Of a DNA stretch of 64,000 nucleotides, positions 38,181 to 46,516 are shown piece by piece. The translations under genes were made by a program, and so were the position numbers. The stretch spans positions 1 to 64,000 of the forward strand of contig CALXPP010000004.1 in assembly GCA_944390345.1 (NCBI GenBank), read 5' to 3'. Each line of letters starts with the position of its first letter. The stretch's first letter is position 1. Below the pieces are notes generated by a model, which was not told where the DNA came from, searched no databases, and saw nothing but the letters and a program-made list of their open reading frames with translations. The DNA is from an uncultured Clostridia bacterium (GTDB lineage Bacteria > Bacillota > Clostridia > TANB77 > CAG-508).

Positions 38181-38999
38181 CTAAAAAAATTCTACACTAT
38201 ATTTTGCTTCAAAAACTTTATTAGGTTTAAGTTCTATTAAATCTTCTTTTTCTTCAAAAATTCCATTAGAATCTACTTTGTCTGCTGTATTAAACCATGG
38301 CTCAATACAAATAAAATTAGCCTCTGGCTTTGACCATATTGCTAAATATGGAAAACCTGAAAAATCAAAGGTTAAAACTTTTTTAGTTTCTGTTTTTAAA
38401 AATACCTTTGTAGATTTCAAATTTTTCATTATTATAGCATCATTTTCAAATGTATGCTTATCTAAGAAAATTCTATTTTCTTTTATATATTTACTTGTTT
38501 GAATATTTTTATTAGAAATAAGACCATTTTCTAATTCAAGAATTTCTATATCGTTTTCTTCCTTTTCAAATTCTATTCTATATTTACCACTTGAATAATC
38601 ACAAACAAAAGCGGGATGACCACCAAGTCCAAATATCATAAGTTCTTCACTTTTATTTATAACTTTATATTTTGTAGTAAGTTTATTCTCATTTACTTCG
38701 TAAGAAATATAAAGTTCAAATTCAAAAGGAAATTTTTTTAAAGTTTCTTCATTTGATTTAAGTACATAAGAATTTTCATCTATTTTTTCAAATTCCATAT
38801 CTCTGGCAAAACCATGTTGTCCCATTTCATAAGTTTTTCCACCAATTGTGGTTTTTCCATCTTTTAATTTTCCTACTATTGGAAATAGTACAGGACTATG
38901 TCTATTCCAAAAATTCTTCCCATCGTGTATTTTTTCTATTCCATTAAGTTTAGCAGAAACAAGCTCTGCACCTTTACTTACTGTTTGTATTTCTAACAT
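38181..38999 (-). CDS. Aldose 1-epimerase family protein
   Basis: A 272-residue mutarotase-like protein (LacX/YeaD-like branch) with HSPVLFPIVGKLKDG, the acid/base region GQHGFARDMEFE, and GLGGHPAFVC. It lies inside the pyrimidine operon, between pyrK and the 576-residue protein. The start at 38999 is chosen since GGAG lies 7 nt upstream, but only 1 nt from the next ATG up. A substrate is not predictable; the association with pyr genes is not explained. Confidence 0.8.
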   Translation of the reverse strand: MLEIQTVSKGAELVSAKLNGIEKIHDGKNFWNRHSPVLFPIVGKLKDGKTTIGGKTYEMGQHGFARDMEFEKIDENSYVLKSNEETLKKFPFEFELYISYEVNENKLTTKYKVINKSEELMIFGLGGHPAFVCDYSSGKYRIEFEKEENDIEILELENGLISNKNIQTSKYIKENRIFLDKHTFENDAIIMKNLKSTKVFLKTETKKVLTFDFSGFPYLAIWSKPEANFICIEPWFNTADKVDSNGIFEEKEDLIELKPNKVFEAKYSVEFF

Positions 39000-39017
39000 A
39001 CTCATTCTCCTTTATAA

Positions 39018-40748
39018 TTATCTTTCTGTATCCTCTTGTTTTTTTCTATTTTTATTATCTCTAGGAATTAATCTCTCTGGTCTAAATATTTCCCAAGCCT
39101 CAAGTTTTCCTCTAACTATATTTCCCTGCACATTAAAATTTTTTAGACCATCTCTATAAAAATCTGCCTGTCTTTTATAAACCTCAAATACTATATCATC
39201 TAAAATATTTTCTATTGTATCACTATTTATTGGTTTATATTTTTTCGGAATAACATCTTCAACTTTTTCTATATTCTCATCTACCGATTTTAAAAATTTA
39301 ATTCTCTCTTCTCTTGATTTTTCATAGTCTTTATCACTAATAATTTCTTTATCTACAAATCTATTTTTTAATAAATCTGATTTATTTCGCATAAATAGTA
39401 CTAAATCCCAAGGAATTACATATCTTTCGTGAACACCTTTTTCCCTTGTTATCTCTCTTGCATCAAATCCTTTTCCTGTAAGCTCAATTATAACAGATTC
39501 ATTATTATTAAATTGTACATTAAATCCACCATCATTTTCATATCTAGGTAATGTTTCTGTTTTCTTGTCTAAAAGTAATAATACACCTTCTGGGTTTTGT
39601 TCTTTTATTTGGTCTATAACTCCTGAAATTAGCTCTTTCTTTCCACCTGTCCCATCAATTCTAACATTTCTTGTATCTCCAATTAAAGTATCTGTTCTGG
39701 TTGTTAATCTATCTGGATACTCATCTTGTATTTCTTCCCATTGACTTTTACTAGATATAACTCTTATGCCATTGAAAGGATATAATTTGGGTAAGTATTT
39801 TTGCGTTAAAATCATTCCTTTAGCTTTTCCATATCGCATTAATAAATTTTTTTGTTGCTCTGCTTGTGAGAAAAATCTTGATTTTTCTCTATTAGCATTC
39901 TTTTCTAAATAGCTATCTCCTTTTTCTTCTACCTTAAAAATTGCAGGCATCTCAATTTCAAATGGTACTAATCGATTACCTTTAACTACATTTATTTCTA
40001 TACCAAAATGATTTAAGCCATCATAAATTAAATCTTTTTGACTTCTATATATTGGTATTAAAACTTCTTTTTGGAGTGTTTCAAAAAGTTCTGGAGTTAT
40101 ACCAGAATAATGTGCTTTATTTGCAAAAAATTCATCACAAATTTCTTTTTTTCTATATGGATATTCTTTTATTAAAAATACCATTCTATTTACAACTGAT
40201 TTTCTATATTCTTTATCAGATATTTTATTTATTCTAAATTCATTTACAGCATTTGGACTAGTAATACTACTTGCATTCCATGGAATAACCCAAGCTTCAT
40301 GTTCTGATAGTCCTTTAGTAATTTCTCCACAATCAAAACCAGGTCCACAATATCCAACTTTTATATCTTCTCCTACTGTACAGTCTAGCACAAATCCACC
40401 TTGTGTATATATTCTTTCATTTGTGCCTTCTTCAAGCTCAAGACAAATAAAATATGGATTTTTGAATTTATTAGATACTTCTATTATATAATCATCTATA
40501 TCATTTTTTGGTCTTGTAGCTCCATGTTGATTTATATTTTCTAAATCTATCCTAGAATCCGTTCTACAAGTTACTATTTCTGGAAATCTATCTTTTATTT
40601 CTTTCCATTCTTCTAAAGTATTTACCACATAGCCTTGAATATTCGCATCTATACTTGGTAGATACTTTCTTGTTAATTGTATTCCAGGAGTTTTTCTTAA
40701 CTTGCCTAATTCTTCTACATCTTTTGTGTCATACATATTATAAATCAT
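39018..40748 (-). CDS. Unknown protein with two homologous halves, in the pyr operon
   Basis: A 576-residue soluble protein with an internal duplication. The first half (about 20-285) has GIQLTRKYLPSI, CRTDSRI, GGFVLDC, CGPGFDCGEIT and HEAWVIPW. The second (about 300-570) has GMILTQKYLPKL, TRTDTLIG, GGFNVQF, TGKGFDAREIT and HERYVIPW, in the same order and spacing. The repeated R-T-D and G-x-G-F-D-x-x-E-I-T motifs suggest a conserved active site or nucleotide-binding fold, but I recognise no family. The start at 40748 is favoured by GAGGGTG about 7 nt upstream. It lies between pyrF and the epimerase. Confidence 0.75.
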   Translation of the reverse strand: MIYNMYDTKDVEELGKLRKTPGIQLTRKYLPSIDANIQGYVVNTLEEWKEIKDRFPEIVTCRTDSRIDLENINQHGATRPKNDIDDYIIEVSNKFKNPYFICLELEEGTNERIYTQGGFVLDCTVGEDIKVGYCGPGFDCGEITKGLSEHEAWVIPWNASSITSPNAVNEFRINKISDKEYRKSVVNRMVFLIKEYPYRKKEICDEFFANKAHYSGITPELFETLQKEVLIPIYRSQKDLIYDGLNHFGIEINVVKGNRLVPFEIEMPAIFKVEEKGDSYLEKNANREKSRFFSQAEQQKNLLMRYGKAKGMILTQKYLPKLYPFNGIRVISSKSQWEEIQDEYPDRLTTRTDTLIGDTRNVRIDGTGGKKELISGVIDQIKEQNPEGVLLLLDKKTETLPRYENDGGFNVQFNNNESVIIELTGKGFDAREITREKGVHERYVIPWDLVLFMRNKSDLLKNRFVDKEIISDKDYEKSREERIKFLKSVDENIEKVEDVIPKKYKPINSDTIENILDDIVFEVYKRQADFYRDGLKNFNVQGNIVRGKLEAWEIFRPERLIPRDNKNRKKQEDTER

Positions 40749-40788
40749 TCTACTCACCCTCATATAGCACAGAATTTTAGCAATATAT

Positions 40789-41721
40789 TTATCTATTCTT
40801 TATAGCTTCGTTTAATTCATCTCTCATTCGAATAGCTTCTGCTCTTGTAGCTTTTGCATACTCTTCTTCTGTAAATTTATCCTTCCATAAATCAGATTTA
40901 TATGCGCACATTAAGCTTCTAGTTGCGTTTACAATTCCTCCAAGTCCATTTTTGTCAAAACCTAAAGCTATATCTTCTGCTTTTCCACCTTGTGCACCAT
41001 ATCCAGGAATTAAAAAGTAGCTATTTGGCATAATTTCTCTTAGTTCTTGTAATTGCTTAGGATATGTTGCTCCTACAACACTTGAAACTGAACTGTATCC
41101 GTTTTCTCCTATAAGTTCTTCTCCCCATTTATTTACAAGCTTAGCTACCTTTTTATAAATTTCTTCTCCATCTTCTGCTTTTACATCTTGAATTTCGCCA
41201 GAAGATTTATTTGATGTTTTAACTAATACAAAAATACCTTTATCATATTTTTTACAGTCTTCTACAAAAGGCATTACACAATCAGAACCCATATATGGAT
41301 TTACTGTTGCAAAATCAACATCAAATACAGGTCTTTCTTCTCCTTCAATTGTATTTTTTCCTAAATATGCTCTTGAATAACCTGCTGAAGTAGAGCCTAT
41401 ATCTCCTCTTTTTACATCTGCCATAACTACCATACCTTTTTCTTTACAGTAGTCTATCATTGTTTTGTAAAGTTTAATTCCTTCTACTCCATACATCTCA
41501 AAATATGCACTTTGTAATTTTACAGCTGGTACAATATCGTAAGTTGCATCTATCAAAGCTTTACTATACTCTAGCATAGCTCTGCACATTCCTTCTATAT
41601 CTTTACTATATTTGTTTCTAACACAAGCAGGCACCATATCGTACCTAGTATCTACACCTATTACTGTTGGGTTATTGTATTTCTTAATTTTTTCAATTAA
41701 GACATCCATTGCATTTCTCAT
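40789..41721 (-). CDS. pyrF: Orotidine 5'-phosphate decarboxylase, long type
   Basis: Makes UMP. A 310-residue enzyme of the longer (type 2) family. The catalytic Lys-Asp region is MADVKRGDIGSTSAGYS, the phosphate-binding end is IPGYGAQGG followed by NATRSL, and VIGVDTRYDMVP opens the barrel. AGGAGG lies upstream of the ATG. Confidence 0.96.
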   Translation of the reverse strand: MRNAMDVLIEKIKKYNNPTVIGVDTRYDMVPACVRNKYSKDIEGMCRAMLEYSKALIDATYDIVPAVKLQSAYFEMYGVEGIKLYKTMIDYCKEKGMVVMADVKRGDIGSTSAGYSRAYLGKNTIEGEERPVFDVDFATVNPYMGSDCVMPFVEDCKKYDKGIFVLVKTSNKSSGEIQDVKAEDGEEIYKKVAKLVNKWGEELIGENGYSSVSSVVGATYPKQLQELREIMPNSYFLIPGYGAQGGKAEDIALGFDKNGLGGIVNATRSLMCAYKSDLWKDKFTEEEYAKATRAEAIRMRDELNEAIKNR

Positions 41722-41738
41722 TTTGTTCCTCCTATTTT

Positions 41739-43457
41739 TTATAAATCATCATCTATATTTGGTCCTTCTGAAGTATTTTTATATAAATTTTCTTGTTCTT
41801 TAGCATTTTCTCTTTGAGTAATTTTACCATCTATTCCTTTTACTCTCCATGGATTATTTTCTTCTTTAATATCTGCTCTATAATGCTCACCTATATTTTT
41901 ATTTTCGTAATTTAAAATTTTCCACCAATCTTTTACATTATGTGTCAAATACTCTAATCCATAAGAGAATTCCATTAATTTTTTTGAAGTTGTAAATCTT
42001 AAATACTTCGGATTTAAATCTGTTTGAACTCCCATTAAAGTATTGGTTGTTAATCTACATCTATCTAGGGCATCAGCATCCTTTACACAAAATAATAAAT
42101 TCTTAGCCATAGCTCTATCTTCTGGTGGTATTTTATATTTTTTAAATAATTTCTCTACATCTTTGTCTTTTCCTTCGTGTCCATCTATAATCATTCTTAC
42201 AATATTTTTATCATTTTCACTTATCGGTGTTCCATCTAAATTTCTCATTTCTAGATCTTTTGCAAGTCTTGCACTTCTTTTTGCATGAGGACCTACTGGT
42301 AAAATTCTTCCGATGTCGTGATAATAAGCTGCAGTTACTAATATTTCTCTTTCTCTATCTGAAGCTAAAATTCTTTCATCCTTTCCAATCATCATTGCTA
42401 ACATAGCAACTCTATCACTATGATTAATACCATGAATTGAACCATTAGAAATCATACTCTTGTCTAATTGCAAATATTTATCCCTTAAAAAGCTTCCTTC
42501 TTTACTATTTATAAAATCTAACATAGCTGTTTCTAAATTTTCTTGTTCTATACCTTCCTCTGATTTAAACTTTGCAACAGCTAAAGCAAATTTTTTATCT
42601 CTATATGGATTTTTTCTATCTAAAAAACTTTTATTTGATACTATTCTTTTTATTTTATCATCTAAAGATTCATCTATCTGTTTTTTGGGTATAAATTTAT
42701 TAGCAATTGCTCTCATAGCAGGAACAAAGTTTTTTCCAAAGCTTCTTTTCATTTCTTTATATTCAAAAGTTCCACCCATTATATTTACACTTGCAGTATT
42801 ATACGCTTTAGAAAACATATTTTTCCCTTCTAAAAAGCCTAACTCTTTTCTTTTTAGTTTCATATATTGCAAATAATCTTCTTTTGGTTTATATTCATTG
42901 GGACTTTCTCTTATTTCTTCTTCAGTCCTTTTTCTAATTTCTACACCTGAAAGCTCACCAGTTTTGCTATCTTTTAATGGATTGCCTTGTTCATCTCTTT
43001 TTAAATCTGCAACTAATTCTACTACTTTAGCTCTATCTTTAGGTAAAACACAATAGCCTTCATAATAAACAGCATCATCTGCAAGTTTTCTTGATTTGTA
43101 ATTTTTATTTAGTTCTTCCTTATGAATATCAATTTCAACAGCATTAATAATCATACTTGGGTCTGTATACGGGTTTTTAGATAAATTTTTTATATAATTT
43201 TCTATAGTTGGAAATCCAGCAAACATACAAACTGAAGCTTTTCCATAAGAATTGATATTTTTAAATAAACCTGTAGCTGGTTTTAAATATCCAGAATCTA
43301 CAATTTTTTCTGCAACTTCCTTTGAAGATGTACAATGATATAAATGATTTTTGCTAATATAATCTTTATCATCTTCTAGCATATTAAACCTAACTGCTTT
43401 TAAAAGACTCGCAAGTATTCCTGCTGGATAAAGACTTACAAAATCTCCAATCCTCAT
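41739..43457 (-). CDS. HD-domain phosphohydrolase with an ADP-ribosyltransferase-like N-terminus
   Basis: A 572-residue protein. The C-terminal half is an HD phosphohydrolase: HGINHSDRV (342-350), AYYHDIGRI (378-385, metal ligands H380, D381) and KDADALDR (459-466). The N-terminal part has LYHCTSSKEVAEKIVDSGYL (39-58), which resembles the Y-H-x-T ... G-x-L opening of DarT/KptA-like ADP-ribosyltransferase folds, and AVYYEGYCVLP. A charged linker (160-320) joins them. It lies tightly between pyrC (2 nt) and pyrF (17 nt), so it is translated with pyrimidine enzymes. The N-terminal assignment is tentative. Confidence 0.65.
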   Translation of the reverse strand: MRIGDFVSLYPAGILASLLKAVRFNMLEDDKDYISKNHLYHCTSSKEVAEKIVDSGYLKPATGLFKNINSYGKASVCMFAGFPTIENYIKNLSKNPYTDPSMIINAVEIDIHKEELNKNYKSRKLADDAVYYEGYCVLPKDRAKVVELVADLKRDEQGNPLKDSKTGELSGVEIRKRTEEEIRESPNEYKPKEDYLQYMKLKRKELGFLEGKNMFSKAYNTASVNIMGGTFEYKEMKRSFGKNFVPAMRAIANKFIPKKQIDESLDDKIKRIVSNKSFLDRKNPYRDKKFALAVAKFKSEEGIEQENLETAMLDFINSKEGSFLRDKYLQLDKSMISNGSIHGINHSDRVAMLAMMIGKDERILASDREREILVTAAYYHDIGRILPVGPHAKRSARLAKDLEMRNLDGTPISENDKNIVRMIIDGHEGKDKDVEKLFKKYKIPPEDRAMAKNLLFCVKDADALDRCRLTTNTLMGVQTDLNPKYLRFTTSKKLMEFSYGLEYLTHNVKDWWKILNYENKNIGEHYRADIKEENNPWRVKGIDGKITQRENAKEQENLYKNTSEGPNIDDDL

Positions 43458-43459
43458 TT

Positions 43460-44731
43460 TTAACTCCTTTTGTAAACTACTTTGCCATCACAAATTGTGT
43501 AAGCAACCTCTCCTGTTAATTTTTTACCTATCCAAGGTGTATTTTTAGATTTTGATACAATACTTTCTTTAGTATAAACATATTCTTTGTTTGGATCAAA
43601 TATTGTTAAATCAGCTATTTTACCTTCTTTTATTTCTCCTCTATCTATTCCTAAAATCTTAGCTGGTGTATAAGACATTAATCTAACCATATCCATATAA
43701 TCTATATATCCAGGTTTTATTAAGTTTGTTATTGTTGCAGCTAGTGCTGTTTCAAAGCCTATAATTCCATTTGGAGCTGAACTTAAGCCTTTTGCTTTTT
43801 CCTCTTCTGTATGTGGAGCATGGTCTGTAATAATTGCATCTATAGTTCCATCTTTTAATCCTTTTATAATCTCTTCTTTATCTTTTTCTTCACGAAGTGG
43901 TGGATTCATTTTTGCATTTACTCCTGATGTTAAAACTTCTTCGACAGTAAAACTATAATAATGAGGACAAGTTTCGCAAGTTACTTTTACACCTCTTTTT
44001 TTAGCATCTCTTATCATTGATACCGATGTTTTTGTACTAATATGGCAAATATGAGTATGTAAATTATTTGTTTCTGCTATAGTAATATCACGAGCCGCCA
44101 TAATTTCTTCTGCTTCTGGTAATACTCCTTCTACGCCTAATTTTTCTGCTATTTTTCCAGCATTTATTGCACCTTTAGATACAGATTTTTCTTCACAATG
44201 TTCAGAAATAAAACTTCCTATTTCATTTGCTTTAAACATTGCTTCACGAATCATTCTTGCATTTTCTACTGGCATTCCATCATCTGAAAAAGCTATAGCT
44301 CCAGCTGCTTTTTGTGCCTTAAAATCTACTAATTCTTCTCCTTTTTCTCCCTTTGTTACACTTGAAAAAGGAAGTACATTACATAGCCCTACTCTTTTTG
44401 CTTCATTCATAATTTTTTCTAAAACAATAGCGCTATCTGGTGTTGGTTTTGTATTTGGCATTGGACAAATTGTAGTAAACCCACCTTTAACAGCGCTATG
44501 GCAACCTGTTTCAATTGTTTCTTTATGCTCTCCACCTGGTTCTCTTAAATGGCAATGCATATCTACCATTCCAGGCATAATAAATAAACCTGTACAGTCA
44601 ATTATTTCATCTGCAACTGGAATTTCTTTGTCTATTTTTACAATTTTTCCTTTCTCTATTAGTACATCTAAAATTTCTTTTGTATTACTTGCATAATCTA
44701 ATACAGTTCCATTTTTTAATAAAATACTCAT
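43460..44731 (-). CDS. pyrC: Dihydroorotase
   Basis: Closes carbamoyl-aspartate to dihydroorotate. 423 residues from MSILLKNGTVLDY (ATG 44731, with GGAGG 6 nt upstream, where the upstream extension is not supported). Zinc ligands are in MVDMHCHLREPGGEHKETIE, and the family's FSDDG-type stretch IAFSDDGMPV and ITDHAPHTEEEK are present. It is the first gene of the minus-strand pyrimidine operon. Confidence 0.97.
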   Translation of the reverse strand: MSILLKNGTVLDYASNTKEILDVLIEKGKIVKIDKEIPVADEIIDCTGLFIMPGMVDMHCHLREPGGEHKETIETGCHSAVKGGFTTICPMPNTKPTPDSAIVLEKIMNEAKRVGLCNVLPFSSVTKGEKGEELVDFKAQKAAGAIAFSDDGMPVENARMIREAMFKANEIGSFISEHCEEKSVSKGAINAGKIAEKLGVEGVLPEAEEIMAARDITIAETNNLHTHICHISTKTSVSMIRDAKKRGVKVTCETCPHYYSFTVEEVLTSGVNAKMNPPLREEKDKEEIIKGLKDGTIDAIITDHAPHTEEEKAKGLSSAPNGIIGFETALAATITNLIKPGYIDYMDMVRLMSYTPAKILGIDRGEIKEGKIADLTIFDPNKEYVYTKESIVSKSKNTPWIGKKLTGEVAYTICDGKVVYKRS

Positions 44732-44822
44732 ATTTTCCTCCAATACAATTTTTGAATATTGTATCATTTTGTTTTCTATTTTTCAATCAAAAATTATCAC
44801 TTTTTATAAATCTTCTCTTGTA

Positions 44823-44851
44823 TTGACTTTTTTTGGCTTTTTTTATATTAT
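44823..44851 (+). promoter_or_regulatory. Promoter of the pyrE-like gene
   Basis: TTGACT (44823-44828), a 17-nt spacer and TATTAT (44846-44851). It points away from pyrC. No pyrR-type attenuator was seen on either side. Confidence 0.75.
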
Positions 44852-44888
44852 ATACATAAATTTAAATATAAATTCTTGGAGGTAAATT

Positions 44889-45758
44889 ATGAATAATGAA
44901 TTAGTATCTTTACTATTTAAAACAAACGCTTTTAAAATTTGTGAAGAAAATAAACCTTTTTGGTATACATCTGGAAAAATAGGTCCTTATTTTGTAAATA
45001 CTCAATTTTTGTATGGTAGTGAAGAGGCAGCAAGTGATTTACTAAATTTCATTGATAAAGAACTTGCTGAATCAGAAAAAACAGATATTCCTGGACATCT
45101 TTTTGAAAAAGTTTATGAACAATATGAGAATAATGAAATCTATAAAGCTGTAATAGATACCTTAAAAGACTATATTACTACTCATATAGATGTAAACTAT
45201 ATTAATTATGTTTCTGGTGGTGAAAGAAGAGATTGGTATTTTTCTATAATGCTTGCATATCTACTTGGAAAACCACATATTACAATTTTTAAAGATTTAA
45301 CTACTGTTGTAAGCACTTGCGATTTTGAAGAAAGCACAGAAGTTACAAAACTAGAAGGGCAAAGAGTATTACATATTGCAGATTTACTAAATCAAGCTTC
45401 TAGCTTTGAAAGAGCTTGGATTCCAGCAATTCGTAATTTAGGTTCTGATATTTTTTGGAGTGCTGTTATAGTAGATAGAATGCAAGGTGGAGATGATTTA
45501 TTAAAAGAAAATCGTATTGAGTCTTTATCTTTAATTAAAGTAGATACTGCTTTATTTGAAAAAGCTCTAGAATTAGGAATTATAAATGAAAATCAACTTG
45601 GAATGCTTAAAAGATTTACTGCAGACCCAGATGGCTCTATGAAAGAATTTTTATTAGCTCACCCAAGCTTTTTACAAGATTCTTTAAATAGTGATAATGA
45701 AAGAACCGCAAAAAGAGCAAAACTATGCATAGCAAATAATATTTATGGTATTAACTAA
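44889..45758 (+). CDS. Orotate phosphoribosyltransferase-like protein
   Basis: A 289-residue member of the long, diverged OPRT-like group found in Clostridia. KPFWYTSGKIGPYFVNTQF is the orotate-binding opening, and YVSGGERRDWYFSIMLAYLL and GKPHITIFKD follow. The PRPP loop is degenerate (VLHIADLLNQASSF in place of a VVxEDVxTTGxS form), so activity as true PyrE is uncertain. Its place opposite pyrC-pyrF-pyrK-pyrD supports a pyrimidine role. GGAGG lies before the ATG. Confidence 0.8.
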   Translation: MNNELVSLLFKTNAFKICEENKPFWYTSGKIGPYFVNTQFLYGSEEAASDLLNFIDKELAESEKTDIPGHLFEKVYEQYENNEIYKAVIDTLKDYITTHIDVNYINYVSGGERRDWYFSIMLAYLLGKPHITIFKDLTTVVSTCDFEESTEVTKLEGQRVLHIADLLNQASSFERAWIPAIRNLGSDIFWSAVIVDRMQGGDDLLKENRIESLSLIKVDTALFEKALELGIINENQLGMLKRFTADPDGSMKEFLLAHPSFLQDSLNSDNERTAKRAKLCIANNIYGIN

Positions 45759-45799
45759 AAATATAAATCTTATTTGAACTTTTTTATTATACAAAAAAT

Positions 45800-45825
45800 A
45801 AAAGGCACTTTAACTAGTGCCTTTT
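45800..45825 (+). terminator. Terminator of the pyrE-like gene
   Basis: AAAAGGCAC-TTTAACTA-GTGCCTTTT hairpin with flanking T-rich sequence, between convergent genes. Confidence 0.85.
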
Positions 45826-45861
45826 ATATGTTTTTAAATAGTATAATAAAAATTTTATGTT

Positions 45862-46410
45862 CTATTTTACAGGATGATTTATATCTAATTTTCCAATATT
45901 TACAATTTCTGTGCTTTCTGAAGTTTTGGGTTTATAGCATACTTCACAGTCTGCTCCTAAAGTAACATTTTCTCCAGAAACAGCTACCGTTCTTCTAATT
46001 GCAAAAATATCTCCATTTTCCCAAGTACCTTTTCCATATTTAGTAATATTTCTTTTTAAACTATCTATTTTAATTAAATAATAACGATATCCATTTTCAT
46101 CTATTGAAGTATTATAATCTATTATATCTTTTTCTGTATCAAAAAAATCTCTAAGTAATATATCTGTGTTGTATTTAGTTTCTATATCTTTTCCTAAAGT
46201 TTCATTATATACAGCAAGATATTTTTCAGCAGTTAAAGTTTTTAGTTCTTCTAAGACTTCACTCTGATTATAAGTAGATTCAACAGTAGTTGCTCTAGAT
46301 ATAATTCCATTTTCTCCTAAAGTTAAAACTATAGATACCCCTGCTAAAATTAATAATACTATTATTGTTATTACTAGTGCTATTAATGTTAGACCTTTGT
46401 TTTGTTTCAT
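45862..46410 (-). CDS. Prepilin-like secreted protein
   Basis: 182 residues with a class III (type IV pilin) leader, MKQNKG followed by LTLIALVITIIVLLILAGV. Cleavage is expected after Gly6. The canonical Glu at +5 is Ala here, as in the LRR prepilin at 63.4 kb. The mature part is a short variable globular domain ending with two cysteines (DCEVC). It is transcribed alone downstream of dnaE. The pilus assembly genes are not in this window. Confidence 0.85.
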   Translation of the reverse strand: MKQNKGLTLIALVITIIVLLILAGVSIVLTLGENGIISRATTVESTYNQSEVLEELKTLTAEKYLAVYNETLGKDIETKYNTDILLRDFFDTEKDIIDYNTSIDENGYRYYLIKIDSLKRNITKYGKGTWENGDIFAIRRTVAVSGENVTLGADCEVCYKPKTSESTEIVNIGKLDINHPVK

Positions 46411-46516
46411 TATAAAATTTATTCCTTTCTTCTTTTGCTTAAATCTTTATTTTTCAATTGTCTATATACATATTTTACATATATCATTAAAAAATTTCAA
46501 TTATTTTTTTAATTTT

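Noticed and set aside
44732-44888. PyrR-type attenuator before pyrC
   Set aside because: The divergent spacer is short and has no antiterminator/terminator pair or recognisable PyrR-binding loop.
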